NCBI RefSeq assembly: GCF_017355935.1
Contig: NZ_JAFIQT010000006.1
Span: 186,001 to 250,000, forward strand
Source: Telluribacter humicola
GTDB lineage: Bacteria > Bacteroidota > Bacteroidia > Cytophagales > Spirosomataceae
Length of the DNA stretch: 64,000 nucleotides
Direction: 5' to 3'
This document shows, one piece after another, positions 34,232 to 42,152 of the stretch. Position numbers and translations under genes: made by a program. Each line of letters opens with the position of its first letter. The stretch's first letter is position 1. The notes below the pieces were generated by a model that made no database searches, had not been told where the DNA came from, and saw only the letters and a list, made by a program, of their open reading frames with translations.

Positions 34232-34516
34232 ATGAGTAAGACTTTTGCAGAGCGAGTGAAGGAGGTTGCCAATCCGAACGATTTCCTGAATAACAGCCAT
34301 ATACTAGATGAGGTAAGGCCCCTGGACCAGGAAACGGTACTTGAGTGCCTGCAGTCGGGGTTACATTCGATAAAGGCTTCAGTACAGATGGCGCCTCTGT
34401 TAGGTGCCATTTTGGAAAGACTTACCAAAGTGGAAGATATTGAATCAGAGGAGAATAGGGAGATCCTATGGAAGCAGTATACCGAACTGATACAGGCGGC
34501 CCAGACGAAAAACTAG
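34232..34516 (+). CDS. Hypothetical protein, 94 residues
   Basis: Not recognised. Largely helical and acidic (LDEVRPLDQETVLECLQSG, TKVEDIESEENREILWKQY). No export signal. It follows the 33826 gene by 22 bases and is likely co-transcribed with it. Downstream are an imperfect hairpin (about 34598-34625) and the strong terminator at 34716, either of which may end the transcript. Confidence 0.55.
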   Translation: MSKTFAERVKEVANPNDFLNNSHILDEVRPLDQETVLECLQSGLHSIKASVQMAPLLGAILERLTKVEDIESEENREILWKQYTELIQAAQTKN

Positions 34517-35225
34517 TTTCAAATAGCAATAGTGGGTGATTTTTAAATGCTGCCTGATGAGCAGGCGGAGAAGAGTTCCTTAATTATCAAAATACAAAAG
34601 GACCTGATAGTCTGACCAGATCCTTCTGCAAGTGGAGTATATGTAATGGTGTGGATAGTATGTATAGGTATACGAGAGTTAATTACAAAATAATTATACC
34701 TACCTGATAAATGAGAACGCCCTCCTCAATTGTTGAGGAGGGCGTTTTTGTAATCCGTATGAAAACCTATTTCACATTCAATATCCTTTTCTGGCTTTTA
34801 TTAGCTATAACAGCTTCAACATCAAGGTACATTCAAAAGTCACCCGTACTGATTCCAGTACGGGTGAGATACATTATTTACACCATAATAAACTTTAAAT
34901 CGAGACAAATGTGCAAAAATTATTGCATATGCACAATACGATTGTAGAAAATGTTCCGCACTGGTGGGAGATATAAGTGGGGAGTACGTTCTACTAGTGG
35001 GGGGTATAAACTGTGGATTTTGAAAGCTAGCTTCACCTACTCATGAGTCTTGTATGACATGCACGTCTTTGTGAAGTAATGTGGGTAGACTCCATAATCA
35101 TTAGTTGTAATCAAATACTACTACCAAACTGCTATGACTGCCTGCCCTGCCTGACTCGCATAGTTTTTTAAACCTAAGGGGGAGTTGTCAACAACATTTT
35201 TTTAAAATCCTAACCCTTAGAAACT
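34517..35225. other. 709-base region without a convincing gene
   Basis: It holds an imperfect hairpin near 34598-34625, the strong terminator 34716-34749, and a perfect ten-base inverted repeat CACCCGTACT (34841-34850) with AGTACGGGTG (34857-34866). A G-rich stretch with several TGGGG-like runs lies near 34965-35015. An open frame at 34711-34947 overlaps the terminator and is not accepted. The promoter of the gene at 35226 is not obvious. Confidence 0.6.
34716..34749 (+). terminator. Strong rho-independent terminator
   Basis: Perfect fourteen-base stem AACGCCCTCCTCAA (34716-34729) and TTGAGGAGGGCGTT (34733-34746) followed by T run. It lies 200 bases after the gene ending at 34516. Confidence 0.85.
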
Positions 35226-35435
35226 ATGATACTTCGTGAAAAGTGGAAGATTCCTCTTGCACTATTGTTTGTACTGGTTATATATCATTATATTGCTTAT
35301 TTACTGGTTGGTTTCCTGCAAGCCCCAGCCACCAAAGCTGCAGATGCCAAACCGGTGCAGGACTCTACTCATCCATTTGAAGCTAGGCCTATGCTGATAA
35401 AGAAGGAAGGCACTGGTGCTTTTGGAGGAGAATAA
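35226..35435 (+). CDS. Small single-pass membrane protein
   Basis: 69 residues. Residues 9-31 form one hydrophobic helix (IPLALLFVLVIYHYIAYLLVGF) after a short basic N-terminus (REKWK), predicting a cytoplasmic N-terminus and an outside C-terminus of about 37 residues with no cysteine. Could also be an uncleaved signal anchor. I do not know the family. The ATG has a purine-rich context. It is followed by a YodC-like gene 71 bases downstream on the same strand. Confidence 0.55.
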   Translation: MILREKWKIPLALLFVLVIYHYIAYLLVGFLQAPATKAADAKPVQDSTHPFEARPMLIKKEGTGAFGGE

Positions 35436-35506
35436 AATTGTACTTTCTGAGGAGAAGCAATTACTAAACTGTCCATACCATATACTTTTATTAATCAACA
35501 ACAGCT

Positions 35507-35749
35507 ATGTCTCAAAACACGGATAATATCAAAGTAGGAGATTTTGTACGGGTAAAAACCGGTGGTCCTACTTTGCGAATTTTAGAAATTTCAGAAGGGC
35601 GTGCTACGTGTGAGCCCCTGGCCGTAGATCCGGAAAAAAGAACAGGAAGCTACGAGGGAACCACCACAGAAACCTATGATGTATCGCAGTTAGAAAGAGC
35701 AGCCCAGGATAATACAGATGAGGGGATTGTGGATATGACAGGTTTATAA
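35507..35749 (+). CDS. YodC-like DUF2158 small protein
   Basis: 80 residues. The N-terminal half has the DUF2158 pattern KVGDFVRVKTGGPTLRI (residues 9-25), a small SH3-like beta fold found in many bacteria and phages. The C-terminal half is acidic (TTTETYDVSQLERAAQDN). Function of the family is not established. It is the last gene before a bidirectional terminator shared with the convergent gene at 35832. Confidence 0.75.
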   Translation: MSQNTDNIKVGDFVRVKTGGPTLRILEISEGRATCEPLAVDPEKRTGSYEGTTTETYDVSQLERAAQDNTDEGIVDMTGL

Positions 35750-35764
35750 GCCTTTGATATACCA

Positions 35765-35819
35765 TTACCAACTAAAGAGGCTCATCCGATATATCGGACG
35801 AGCCCTCTTTGGTTGGTAA
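35765..35819. terminator. Bidirectional terminator between convergent genes
   Basis: Long inverted repeat from TTACCAA (35765) to TTGGTAA (ending 35819), with inner arms containing AAAGAG/CTCTTT and ATCCGAT/ATCGGA. It sits between the stops at 35749 (plus) and 35832 (minus). Confidence 0.8.
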
Positions 35820-35831
35820 CCTCTTGATCGG

Positions 35832-37997
35832 TTATAACTGTCCGCGATACAGAGACGGCCAGTTGCCGTATAGCTGAATCGTAGTTTCTTTACCGTTAGG
35901 TAGTCTGATCTGTACCTGGCGGTTATGGTGTGGTTCCTGGAAGCTATCAATGGCGAGTACAGCTATTTTATTCCCCTTTACCACCGATGTTACAAACGGA
36001 TCTTTTTGCATTGCGGACAGGGCCGCCTGCTCAGGGCGGGGCTGGTGCCACTGCCCATCTAACTTGTAAGGCAGGTCTTGAATAGTACCACCAAGGAGTA
36101 CATCCTCAACCTGCTTGGCCATCCAATTGCCTAGTACAAAGTACTCCGTCGGATAGTCCCAGTAGCGTGGTGATTCGGGGGTATTAGGCTTTCTTTTAAA
36201 TGTCTCTACTCCCATACGACCATCTGCCGGATACCACTCCACCATATTACGATCGGGATCAATGGAGTAATTGGTAGTACCCCTTCCATAGGGTTGCATA
36301 TCGTGCCATAGGTAGTACCCATCATTTGTGATCAGTGAAAACAGAGAGAAGCCAAGTGCCTGACTGGCTGGCATGGTTATGAGCTCCTGAAGTACCAACT
36401 CACCGTTGGGATCGCTGGTCTGTACATGCCACGGATTATAGGGATCTTTGTAAAGCGGCATATACCGATTCCAGCCAAACCATACCACCTTATTGTTTTT
36501 CTGAAATGAGATCAGCTTATTAATGCGTGAGGTATGAAGCGCTGACAGTACTAAGTAGTTGGTCGGTGTGTTTTTGTCCTCATTGGTATAGAAGAATGCC
36601 TTAGGGTATATATCTACATGCGTGATATTCATGTAGTCAGCCAGTGACTCACCGTTGGGGAGCTTATCAAAATTGCTATGATTAGCCGAAGGACTCTTAT
36701 AGTCTTTAACAAACTCACCTGGTTTGATACCCGTGCTGCTCCAGAAGTTTCGGTTATGGTAGGCTGATCCTCCCCAGTAGTCAAATATATTAATGGAAGG
36801 ATTCTTCTCCTTGAGCCTTTGGGCAAACCAGATCAGCCGTTGCTTTACCTCTGGTGTATATACCTGATTCCAGAACTCGAAGTCAAAGGCATAAACATTG
36901 AGTGGCGTGATACGATCTGCATATTCCTCTACCTGTTGTTTAGTAAGGCTGCCAAACCAGGCCTGGTCCTTGTCATGAAAAAAACTAGGACCTTCGGTCC
37001 AGTGTTGTTTTGCGTAGGGGACTGTAGTCTCTTCCCAGCGGGGTAGATGGGTTATACCACGTTTCAGATAATTTTGACTCGGCACATCAGCATTAAGACG
37101 GTACTGCATGGCAAACTTCCCGGGTATAGGATCAAACTCCGGAAACTTAGTATCAAACTGCACATTGTACGTACGGGAAGGACTAAACCAGGAAGGAATT
37201 TCTACCTTGGTCAAAGCTACCGTCTCGGGAGTAGTAGTTGAGATGGCATTGGGAGCTATCCATACGTTTTGCTGACGGATGCTTCGGAAGCGGAGTTCAT
37301 TCCACCATTCTGAGTAGGGAGCGTCAATCCAGCAGGTAACTACAGAGTACAGGTAGCCGGGCTTTACTTCGATACCTTTATCAAGATCATTAACTATAAT
37401 GTTGTCAATCAGGTAGACTCTGGTACGGCCATCGTTATAGTTTGCAAAGTCTCTCAGGTATAGTTTATTCTCCCTAATCTCCGGGCGTACATCCAGCCAG
37501 CCATCCTTACTGCCGTGTCGGATCCACCGGGAGGGATTCAGGGCACTCGCAGCTAATTTGGAATCGTAGTTGAATGAAGCGGAAGTTTGACAGCCAGGCT
37601 TACCATCGCTCTTAATATTAATGGTTGCCGCTCCGTCCGCCAGATTTACACTGGGTAAGGTCAGCCATACACCCATCCGGTTAGGTAGGGAAGGGAAGCG
37701 TAGCGTTTTTCCGCGTTGGGTAATTTCTACGGTAAACGGGGCTAAGCCCGCCTGAGTGGAAAATAGCTCAAACTGCAGCTCGGTACCGATCTGCTTATAC
37801 CGCCTTACTTCAAGGTCACAAACCGCAGTACTGGTTGTGATGGTACGGGCTACGGGTAGCTCAGGAGGAACATACTGATAGCGACTGGCATCAGAGGGGC
37901 CATAGCGATACCACACCCATGATGCACCCATGACGCCAATCGCTACCAATGTAAATATCCAAAGTAGGGTTGGTCTGGACAATCTTAAAATCGACAA
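35832..37997 (-). CDS. Membrane-anchored or secreted protein: Cys-bounded beta module plus TIM-barrel-like domain
   Basis: 721 residues. Residues 12-30 form an N-terminal hydrophobic anchor (LLWIFTLVAIGVMGASWVW). Residues 60-136 are the same module seen twice in the protein at 31588: CDLEVRRYKQ at the start and DGKPGC at the end, 76 residues between cysteines. A jelly-roll-like region follows (about 150-300), then a long alpha/beta region with phrases NVYAFDFEFWNQVYTPEV, NIFDYWGGSAYH, KVVWFGWNRYMPLY and NDGYYLWHDMQPYG that resemble a TIM-barrel glycoside hydrolase. I cannot assign a family or catalytic residues. The anchor suggests a periplasmic or surface location. Confidence 0.65.
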   Translation of the reverse strand: MSILRLSRPTLLWIFTLVAIGVMGASWVWYRYGPSDASRYQYVPPELPVARTITTSTAVCDLEVRRYKQIGTELQFELFSTQAGLAPFTVEITQRGKTLRFPSLPNRMGVWLTLPSVNLADGAATINIKSDGKPGCQTSASFNYDSKLAASALNPSRWIRHGSKDGWLDVRPEIRENKLYLRDFANYNDGRTRVYLIDNIIVNDLDKGIEVKPGYLYSVVTCWIDAPYSEWWNELRFRSIRQQNVWIAPNAISTTTPETVALTKVEIPSWFSPSRTYNVQFDTKFPEFDPIPGKFAMQYRLNADVPSQNYLKRGITHLPRWEETTVPYAKQHWTEGPSFFHDKDQAWFGSLTKQQVEEYADRITPLNVYAFDFEFWNQVYTPEVKQRLIWFAQRLKEKNPSINIFDYWGGSAYHNRNFWSSTGIKPGEFVKDYKSPSANHSNFDKLPNGESLADYMNITHVDIYPKAFFYTNEDKNTPTNYLVLSALHTSRINKLISFQKNNKVVWFGWNRYMPLYKDPYNPWHVQTSDPNGELVLQELITMPASQALGFSLFSLITNDGYYLWHDMQPYGRGTTNYSIDPDRNMVEWYPADGRMGVETFKRKPNTPESPRYWDYPTEYFVLGNWMAKQVEDVLLGGTIQDLPYKLDGQWHQPRPEQAALSAMQKDPFVTSVVKGNKIAVLAIDSFQEPHHNRQVQIRLPNGKETTIQLYGNWPSLYRGQL

Positions 37998-38064
37998 AAT
38001 GTTAGAATCAGTTTATGAGTTCAATTACCACCTGGTAATAGCTCGAAGATAGGGAATCTATCTA

Positions 38065-38724
38065 CTACCACCAACGATAGAACAAACCAACGGAGGCATT
38101 CAATGCGGGTATTCCACTCGTGACATAGTCATAAGAAAAGGGAGTTTGACTGTACTTAACCCGCAGATCTACTCCCATGGAGCCATCCCGCTTAAATAAG
38201 ACCCTGGTACCTGCACCAACTCCGTAGGTAAAGGAAAACTTTTGCTGCTGGTCAGACAGGTTGCCCCAGTACAGGGTATAGTCAACAAAGCTACCACCGG
38301 CACTCAACTGAACGTAAGGACGAACCATAGCACCTGGGCCAGAAAAATGGTAGTTGACAAATCCCTGTATCGGGTATTGGGTAAGGGTCCGGGTCTGAAC
38401 TGCTGATACTTCCTGCTCTCCTAATTGATATAATTGCCGGGGAAGGCGTTGCTGAAAGTAATTCTGACCGACCTCACCACCAACTGAAAATTTATTGCGA
38501 AGTATCCATTCTACCGAAAGGGAGTAGTTCTGCACGGAAGCTTTATCTATATATTCATCGGCAAATGCTCCTATAGGTATAGCCGCACCAACCCGGGCCG
38601 TAGCCAGATAGTGGGTATACCGTTCGTAAGGAGACGGCAGATCGTACAAATTTGAACCTTGCTGGGCTAATACTTGTGCAGAGGTGACCAGGACCAGCGC
38701 TACTATTGACATATATCTTCTCAT
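38065..38724 (-). CDS. Outer membrane beta-barrel protein
   Basis: 219 residues with a signal peptide (1-20, ending VLAQ). The mature part alternates amphipathic beta strands with aromatic ends (NYSLSVEWILRNKFSVGGEVG, PYVQLSAGGSFVDYTLYWG, GVGAGTRVLFKRDG) and ends in an aromatic Trp-Trp (YRWW), as outer membrane barrels do. Eight strands are likely. Close family not known. It is read after the DUF4136 lipoprotein with a gap of 23 bases, so the two are probably one unit. Confidence 0.75.
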   Translation of the reverse strand: MRRYMSIVALVLVTSAQVLAQQGSNLYDLPSPYERYTHYLATARVGAAIPIGAFADEYIDKASVQNYSLSVEWILRNKFSVGGEVGQNYFQQRLPRQLYQLGEQEVSAVQTRTLTQYPIQGFVNYHFSGPGAMVRPYVQLSAGGSFVDYTLYWGNLSDQQQKFSFTYGVGAGTRVLFKRDGSMGVDLRVKYSQTPFSYDYVTSGIPALNASVGLFYRWW

Positions 38725-38747
38725 TTCAATATTCTGTTTTATGATAA

Positions 38748-39380
38748 TTATTTACTGATACCTAAGTAATCCGACTGACTGAACACCGAGTCAATGACGC
38801 TGCTGACCCCTTGGGTGTCGAACAGCCCGGAGCCACGTATTTCAGCATTCCATACAACATTAAGTTTCTGATTGGCACGGTCGGGATTCTTGAAGTCTAT
38901 CATTTCAAGGTACCAGTAGTTTTCGTTGACCTGATAGTACGAGTAGTAGCTTGGATAACCGTACCCATAGCCACCATACCCTCCACCGTAGAATCCACCC
39001 CAGTAGTTACCCAGATAGGGTGATACCGGCTGTGACACTACATTCAGGTAGCTGTTGCGGATTTGAGCCACATTGATACCCAGGTCAGGATTCTCTTTGG
39101 GATTGACATACTTGTAACCAAGCTGCTGCATATTTGCAATTACCCGGTTGAGTACCTGGATATCTACGTCAGACAGGGAGGTACCTGAGCCGCGGTTTCC
39201 GAGTACTATCACAGAGTCAACAATACTGAATGTCTTGTATTGGTCGAAATTGACAGTCTTATTACGATTTGTTATAAATACCTGCGAATCTTCAACAGAT
39301 AGATCACTAAGGGGGTCCTTGGTACAGGCCATCAGGGAAGCACCCAGAAGTATAGCTAGTAAGGTTGTTTTAATGGTCAT
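38748..39380 (-). CDS. DUF4136 lipoprotein with Gly/Tyr-rich insert
   Basis: 210 residues. The lipobox LMAC places the lipidated Cys at residue 19, so the protein is an outer-membrane or periplasmic-facing lipoprotein. DUF4136 features: FDQYKTFSI, LNRVIANMQQLGYKYV, NPDLGINVAQ and the closing IRGSGLFDTQ. Between strands, around residues 125-150, there is a Gly/Tyr-rich insert (GGFYGGGYGGYGYGYPSYYS) that may be flexible or self-associating. The start is the ATG at 39380. It overlaps nothing and is paired with the barrel at 38065. Confidence 0.88.
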   Translation of the reverse strand: MTIKTTLLAILLGASLMACTKDPLSDLSVEDSQVFITNRNKTVNFDQYKTFSIVDSVIVLGNRGSGTSLSDVDIQVLNRVIANMQQLGYKYVNPKENPDLGINVAQIRNSYLNVVSQPVSPYLGNYWGGFYGGGYGGYGYGYPSYYSYYQVNENYWYLEMIDFKNPDRANQKLNVVWNAEIRGSGLFDTQGVSSVIDSVFSQSDYLGISK

Positions 39381-39422
39381 GACTATAAATGTTAATATTG
39401 TTTATATAATTACTAACGAACA

Positions 39423-40187
39423 TCAGACGTAAATCATTTTACGGGTCATTCCGCCGTCTACCACGAAGTTCTGACCTGTAACGAAGTTGTTACGGTCATC
39501 CAACAGGAATATGATCATGTTAGCGATATCCTCCGGGCGACCAACACGTCCGGCCGGATGCTGATTATGATCCTCATCGGTCAGGCGTACCTGCTTGGCT
39601 TCGGAGCTCTTACGAATAGAGGATACTTCGATCCAGCCGGGACTAATAGCATTGACCCTCACCTCAGGCCCCAAACTAACTGCCAGTGCATGGGTCAGCG
39701 AAGAGATACCACCCTTGGTAGCCGAATAGGCTTCAGTATCCGCCTCGGACATAAAGGCTCGGGTTGAACTCATATTAATAATACTACCCGAGTGGCGCTG
39801 CAGGTAAGGTGACGCGTATTTAGAGCAAAGAAAGGTACCCGTCAGGTTAGTATCTATAACTGCCTTCCATTCGCTCAACTTCAACTTTTGGATAGGTTTG
39901 TTAGCCGAGATGGCTGCGTTATTGATCAGGTGACTGGGACTGCCTACCTCTGAGACTGTTTTGGCTATCCAGGCTTTTACATCTTTTTCGCTGGCTATGT
40001 TACCGTGGTAGAGGTGAATGCCATCCGGAAGAATACTTTTTCGCCATTCCTCAATGGCTTCCAGATCATACTCCAGAACAGAAACCCGGTACCCTTCGTG
40101 ATGGAGACGCTCAGTGACCACGCGGCCTATACCCTGGGCCCCTCCGGTAATAAGTACTACCGGACTGTTCTCTTTGTCTTTTAACAT
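39423..40187 (-). CDS. Short-chain dehydrogenase/reductase
   Basis: 254 residues, classical SDR. TGGAQGIG at 14-21 binds NAD(P), NNAA near 89-92, catalytic S140/S141, Y154 and K158 (YSATK), and the C-terminal substrate loop VRVNAISPGWIEVSSI are all complete. The ending VDGGMTRKMIYV is typical of the glucose-dehydrogenase-like or 3-oxoacyl-reductase-like group, and substrate is not assigned. It precedes the DUF4136 gene by 42 bases on the same strand and may share its transcript. Confidence 0.9.
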   Translation of the reverse strand: MLKDKENSPVVLITGGAQGIGRVVTERLHHEGYRVSVLEYDLEAIEEWRKSILPDGIHLYHGNIASEKDVKAWIAKTVSEVGSPSHLINNAAISANKPIQKLKLSEWKAVIDTNLTGTFLCSKYASPYLQRHSGSIINMSSTRAFMSEADTEAYSATKGGISSLTHALAVSLGPEVRVNAISPGWIEVSSIRKSSEAKQVRLTDEDHNQHPAGRVGRPEDIANMIIFLLDDRNNFVTGQNFVVDGGMTRKMIYV

Positions 40188-40282
40188 TGGTTAAGTTTAT
40201 CAGTTTTTGAAAAGTAGTGTGTATACATGACCTTTCGTACAGCAAAAAGGTTGTGCCAAGTCCTTAATTTACCCTCATTTCA

Positions 40283-41185
40283 ATGCTTAAAGTAGCTTTT
40301 TGCCCTATTTACAGTCATTCCTTACCCGAAGGGCACCGCTTTCCCATGATAAAGTACGAGCTGATTCATGAGCAGCTTATTTACGAAGGAACCTGTACTC
40401 CTGATAACTTTTTTTGCCCCGGCGAACTGGATGAAAAGTGGATTACTGATATTCATGACCTAGCCTACTGGGAAGATCTTAAACACCTGCGGCTGGATCC
40501 TAAGATGGTTCGCCGTATTGGTTTTCCCCTGTCAGAACAGCTGGTAAGGCGTGAAATAATCATAGCGCAGGGGACGGTAGACTGCTGTAGGTATGCCTCT
40601 CAGTACGGAGTCGCTATGAATGTAGCCGGAGGTACCCACCATGCCTTTGCCAATAAGGGAGAGGGATTCTGTTTATTAAATGATGTGGCCATAGCGTCCA
40701 ACTACTTGTTGAAACAGGGGCTGGCCCGACGAATTCTTATTATAGATCTGGATGTACACCAGGGCAACGGTACGGCGGCCATTTTCCGGCATGAGCCAAG
40801 GGTATTTACGTTTTCCATGCACGGGAAAGATAACTACCCGCTCCATAAAGAAGAATCGGACCTGGACATATCTCTACCTACCGGTATCGGCGATGAGGAG
40901 TACCTGTCCATTTTGAAACAGACTTTACCAGGGCTTATTGAACAGCACCAACCAGACTATGCCTTTTATATTTCCGGGGTAGATATCCTGGCTACGGATA
41001 AGCTGGGGCATCTCAAAGTCTCAGTGGATGGGTGCCGGCAGCGTGACGAGTTTGTTTTTAGTACTTGTAGAAAGTATAGTATTCCCGTTGTAGTATCCAT
41101 GGGGGGAGGGTATTCTCCCCGTGTTTCCCATATTGTTGAAGGCCACTGTAATACCTTCCGGGCTGCCCAAAAAATGTATTTTTAA
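40283..41185 (+). CDS. Histone-deacetylase-family (arginase/deacetylase fold) protein
   Basis: 300 residues. Zinc and catalytic residues match the HDAC/AcuC/acetylpolyamine-deacetylase superfamily: tandem H119-H120 in GGTHHAF, D157 and H159 in LDVHQGNGT, D234 in SGVDIL and Y277 in GGGYSPR. Relatives deacetylate acetyl-lysine in proteins or acetylpolyamines in bacteria; which applies here is not clear. No signal peptide, so cytosolic. It is not clearly in an operon; the next gene starts 61 bases later. Confidence 0.9.
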   Translation: MLKVAFCPIYSHSLPEGHRFPMIKYELIHEQLIYEGTCTPDNFFCPGELDEKWITDIHDLAYWEDLKHLRLDPKMVRRIGFPLSEQLVRREIIIAQGTVDCCRYASQYGVAMNVAGGTHHAFANKGEGFCLLNDVAIASNYLLKQGLARRILIIDLDVHQGNGTAAIFRHEPRVFTFSMHGKDNYPLHKEESDLDISLPTGIGDEEYLSILKQTLPGLIEQHQPDYAFYISGVDILATDKLGHLKVSVDGCRQRDEFVFSTCRKYSIPVVVSMGGGYSPRVSHIVEGHCNTFRAAQKMYF

Positions 41186-41246
41186 TGCTCTGATGCTTGT
41201 ATTTTAAGAATTTTGCTTAAATTTTGCATGGATAACCCCTCTATAC

Positions 41247-41615
41247 ATGCAACTTTCACTGGTCGATCATTTGCCAGAATTTGACAAAAGAGTATTTCTG
41301 GATGTATTTGCCAAAATGTACCTTGATCCACGCACCCATCGTCCCGTTTTAAAAACCATTGAGGGACAGCGCGTGCCGTGCGAACTGAAAGTAAGGTGTG
41401 ATCGTAAAGCTATAACCTGTTTTCCCGAAGGTACCATCTATAAGCTTGATGCCCGATTAGTACATCACAAAGGACGCAAACCCTATTTTACAGCTATTCG
41501 TAATAAAAGTATCCAGCGAGCCCTCGAATTTTTTGAACATAATCTGCAGCTCCAGAAAGGGGGAGGAGTACCCCGAAAAAAGATAAAGCCCAAAGCTATT
41601 TTTGTTCCTCATTGA
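41247..41615 (+). CDS. Hypothetical protein, 122 residues
   Basis: Not recognised. Basic C-terminus (RKKIKPKAIFVPH) and a beta-rich middle (RVPCELKVRCDRKAITCFPEGTIYKLDARL). No signal peptide. Four cysteines are spread singly, with no zinc-finger spacing. It is closely followed by the secreted PPC gene: if that gene used the TTG at 41612, the two frames would overlap by 4 bases, but the ATG at 41618 leaves 2 bases. The pair is probably co-transcribed. Confidence 0.6.
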   Translation: MQLSLVDHLPEFDKRVFLDVFAKMYLDPRTHRPVLKTIEGQRVPCELKVRCDRKAITCFPEGTIYKLDARLVHHKGRKPYFTAIRNKSIQRALEFFEHNLQLQKGGGVPRKKIKPKAIFVPH

Positions 41616-41617
41616 CT

Positions 41618-42109
41618 ATGCGATCTTCTTATTGGGTTTTCCTTCTGGTATTGCTAAACCCCTATTTTGTGAAAGCCTTTGCTCAGACACCAGTTGCTAG
41701 TAAGAACATGCAGGTATATTCGATACGTCTCGAGCCCGGTGATGACCTGAAAAAATCGCTGGACGCTTTCATCACTGCCAATCATATCGAAGCAGGCTTT
41801 ATCATGACGGGTGTAGGTAGTCTTACCCATGTACACTTGCGCATGGCTAACCAGGAGCAGGGGGAGCGCTATACGGGACACTTCGAGATTGTTTCACTGG
41901 TAGGTACTTTGGCTGTGCATGGCTCACACCTTCATGCTTCTGTTTCGGACTCAACCGGGCGTACCATCGGCGGGCATCTGCTGGAGGGGAATCTTATTTA
42001 TACTACGGCAGAGCTGGTACTAGGAGTGCTGCCGGATGTGAAGTACCTGCGTGAGCCCTGTCCCAAGAGTGGGTACAATGAATTGAAAGTTTACAAAAAA
42101 GAAGAGTGA
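41618..42109 (+). CDS. Secreted PPC (DUF296)-domain protein
   Basis: 163 residues from the ATG at 41618 (a TTG two codons earlier is possible). Residues 1-23 are a signal peptide (ending VKAFAQ), so the domain is exported. The PPC fold is recognisable from the His-rich metal site: GSLTHVHLRMA, HGSHLHASVSD and TIGGHLLEG. Plant and bacterial PPC proteins are usually cytosolic or nuclear and some bind DNA, so export is unusual and suggests a different ligand. The stop codon lies within the stem of terminator 42096-42134. Confidence 0.85.
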   Translation: MRSSYWVFLLVLLNPYFVKAFAQTPVASKNMQVYSIRLEPGDDLKKSLDAFITANHIEAGFIMTGVGSLTHVHLRMANQEQGERYTGHFEIVSLVGTLAVHGSHLHASVSDSTGRTIGGHLLEGNLIYTTAELVLGVLPDVKYLREPCPKSGYNELKVYKKEE

Positions 42110-42134
42110 CCCATCCAGGTCACTCTTCTTTTTT
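42096..42134. terminator. Bidirectional terminator between convergent genes
   Basis: Seventeen-base stem AAAAAAGAAGAGTGACC (42096-42112) and GGTCACTCTTCTTTTTT (42118-42134) with T runs in both directions. It ends the PPC gene (plus) and the DUF6580 gene (minus). Confidence 0.9.
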
Positions 42135-42152
42135 GACCGAATATGTTTTTTA

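Noticed and set aside
34711-34947. Plus-strand frame of 78 residues
   Set aside because: Its start overlaps the strong terminator and its middle contains a perfect inverted repeat; hydrophobic N-terminus alone is not enough.
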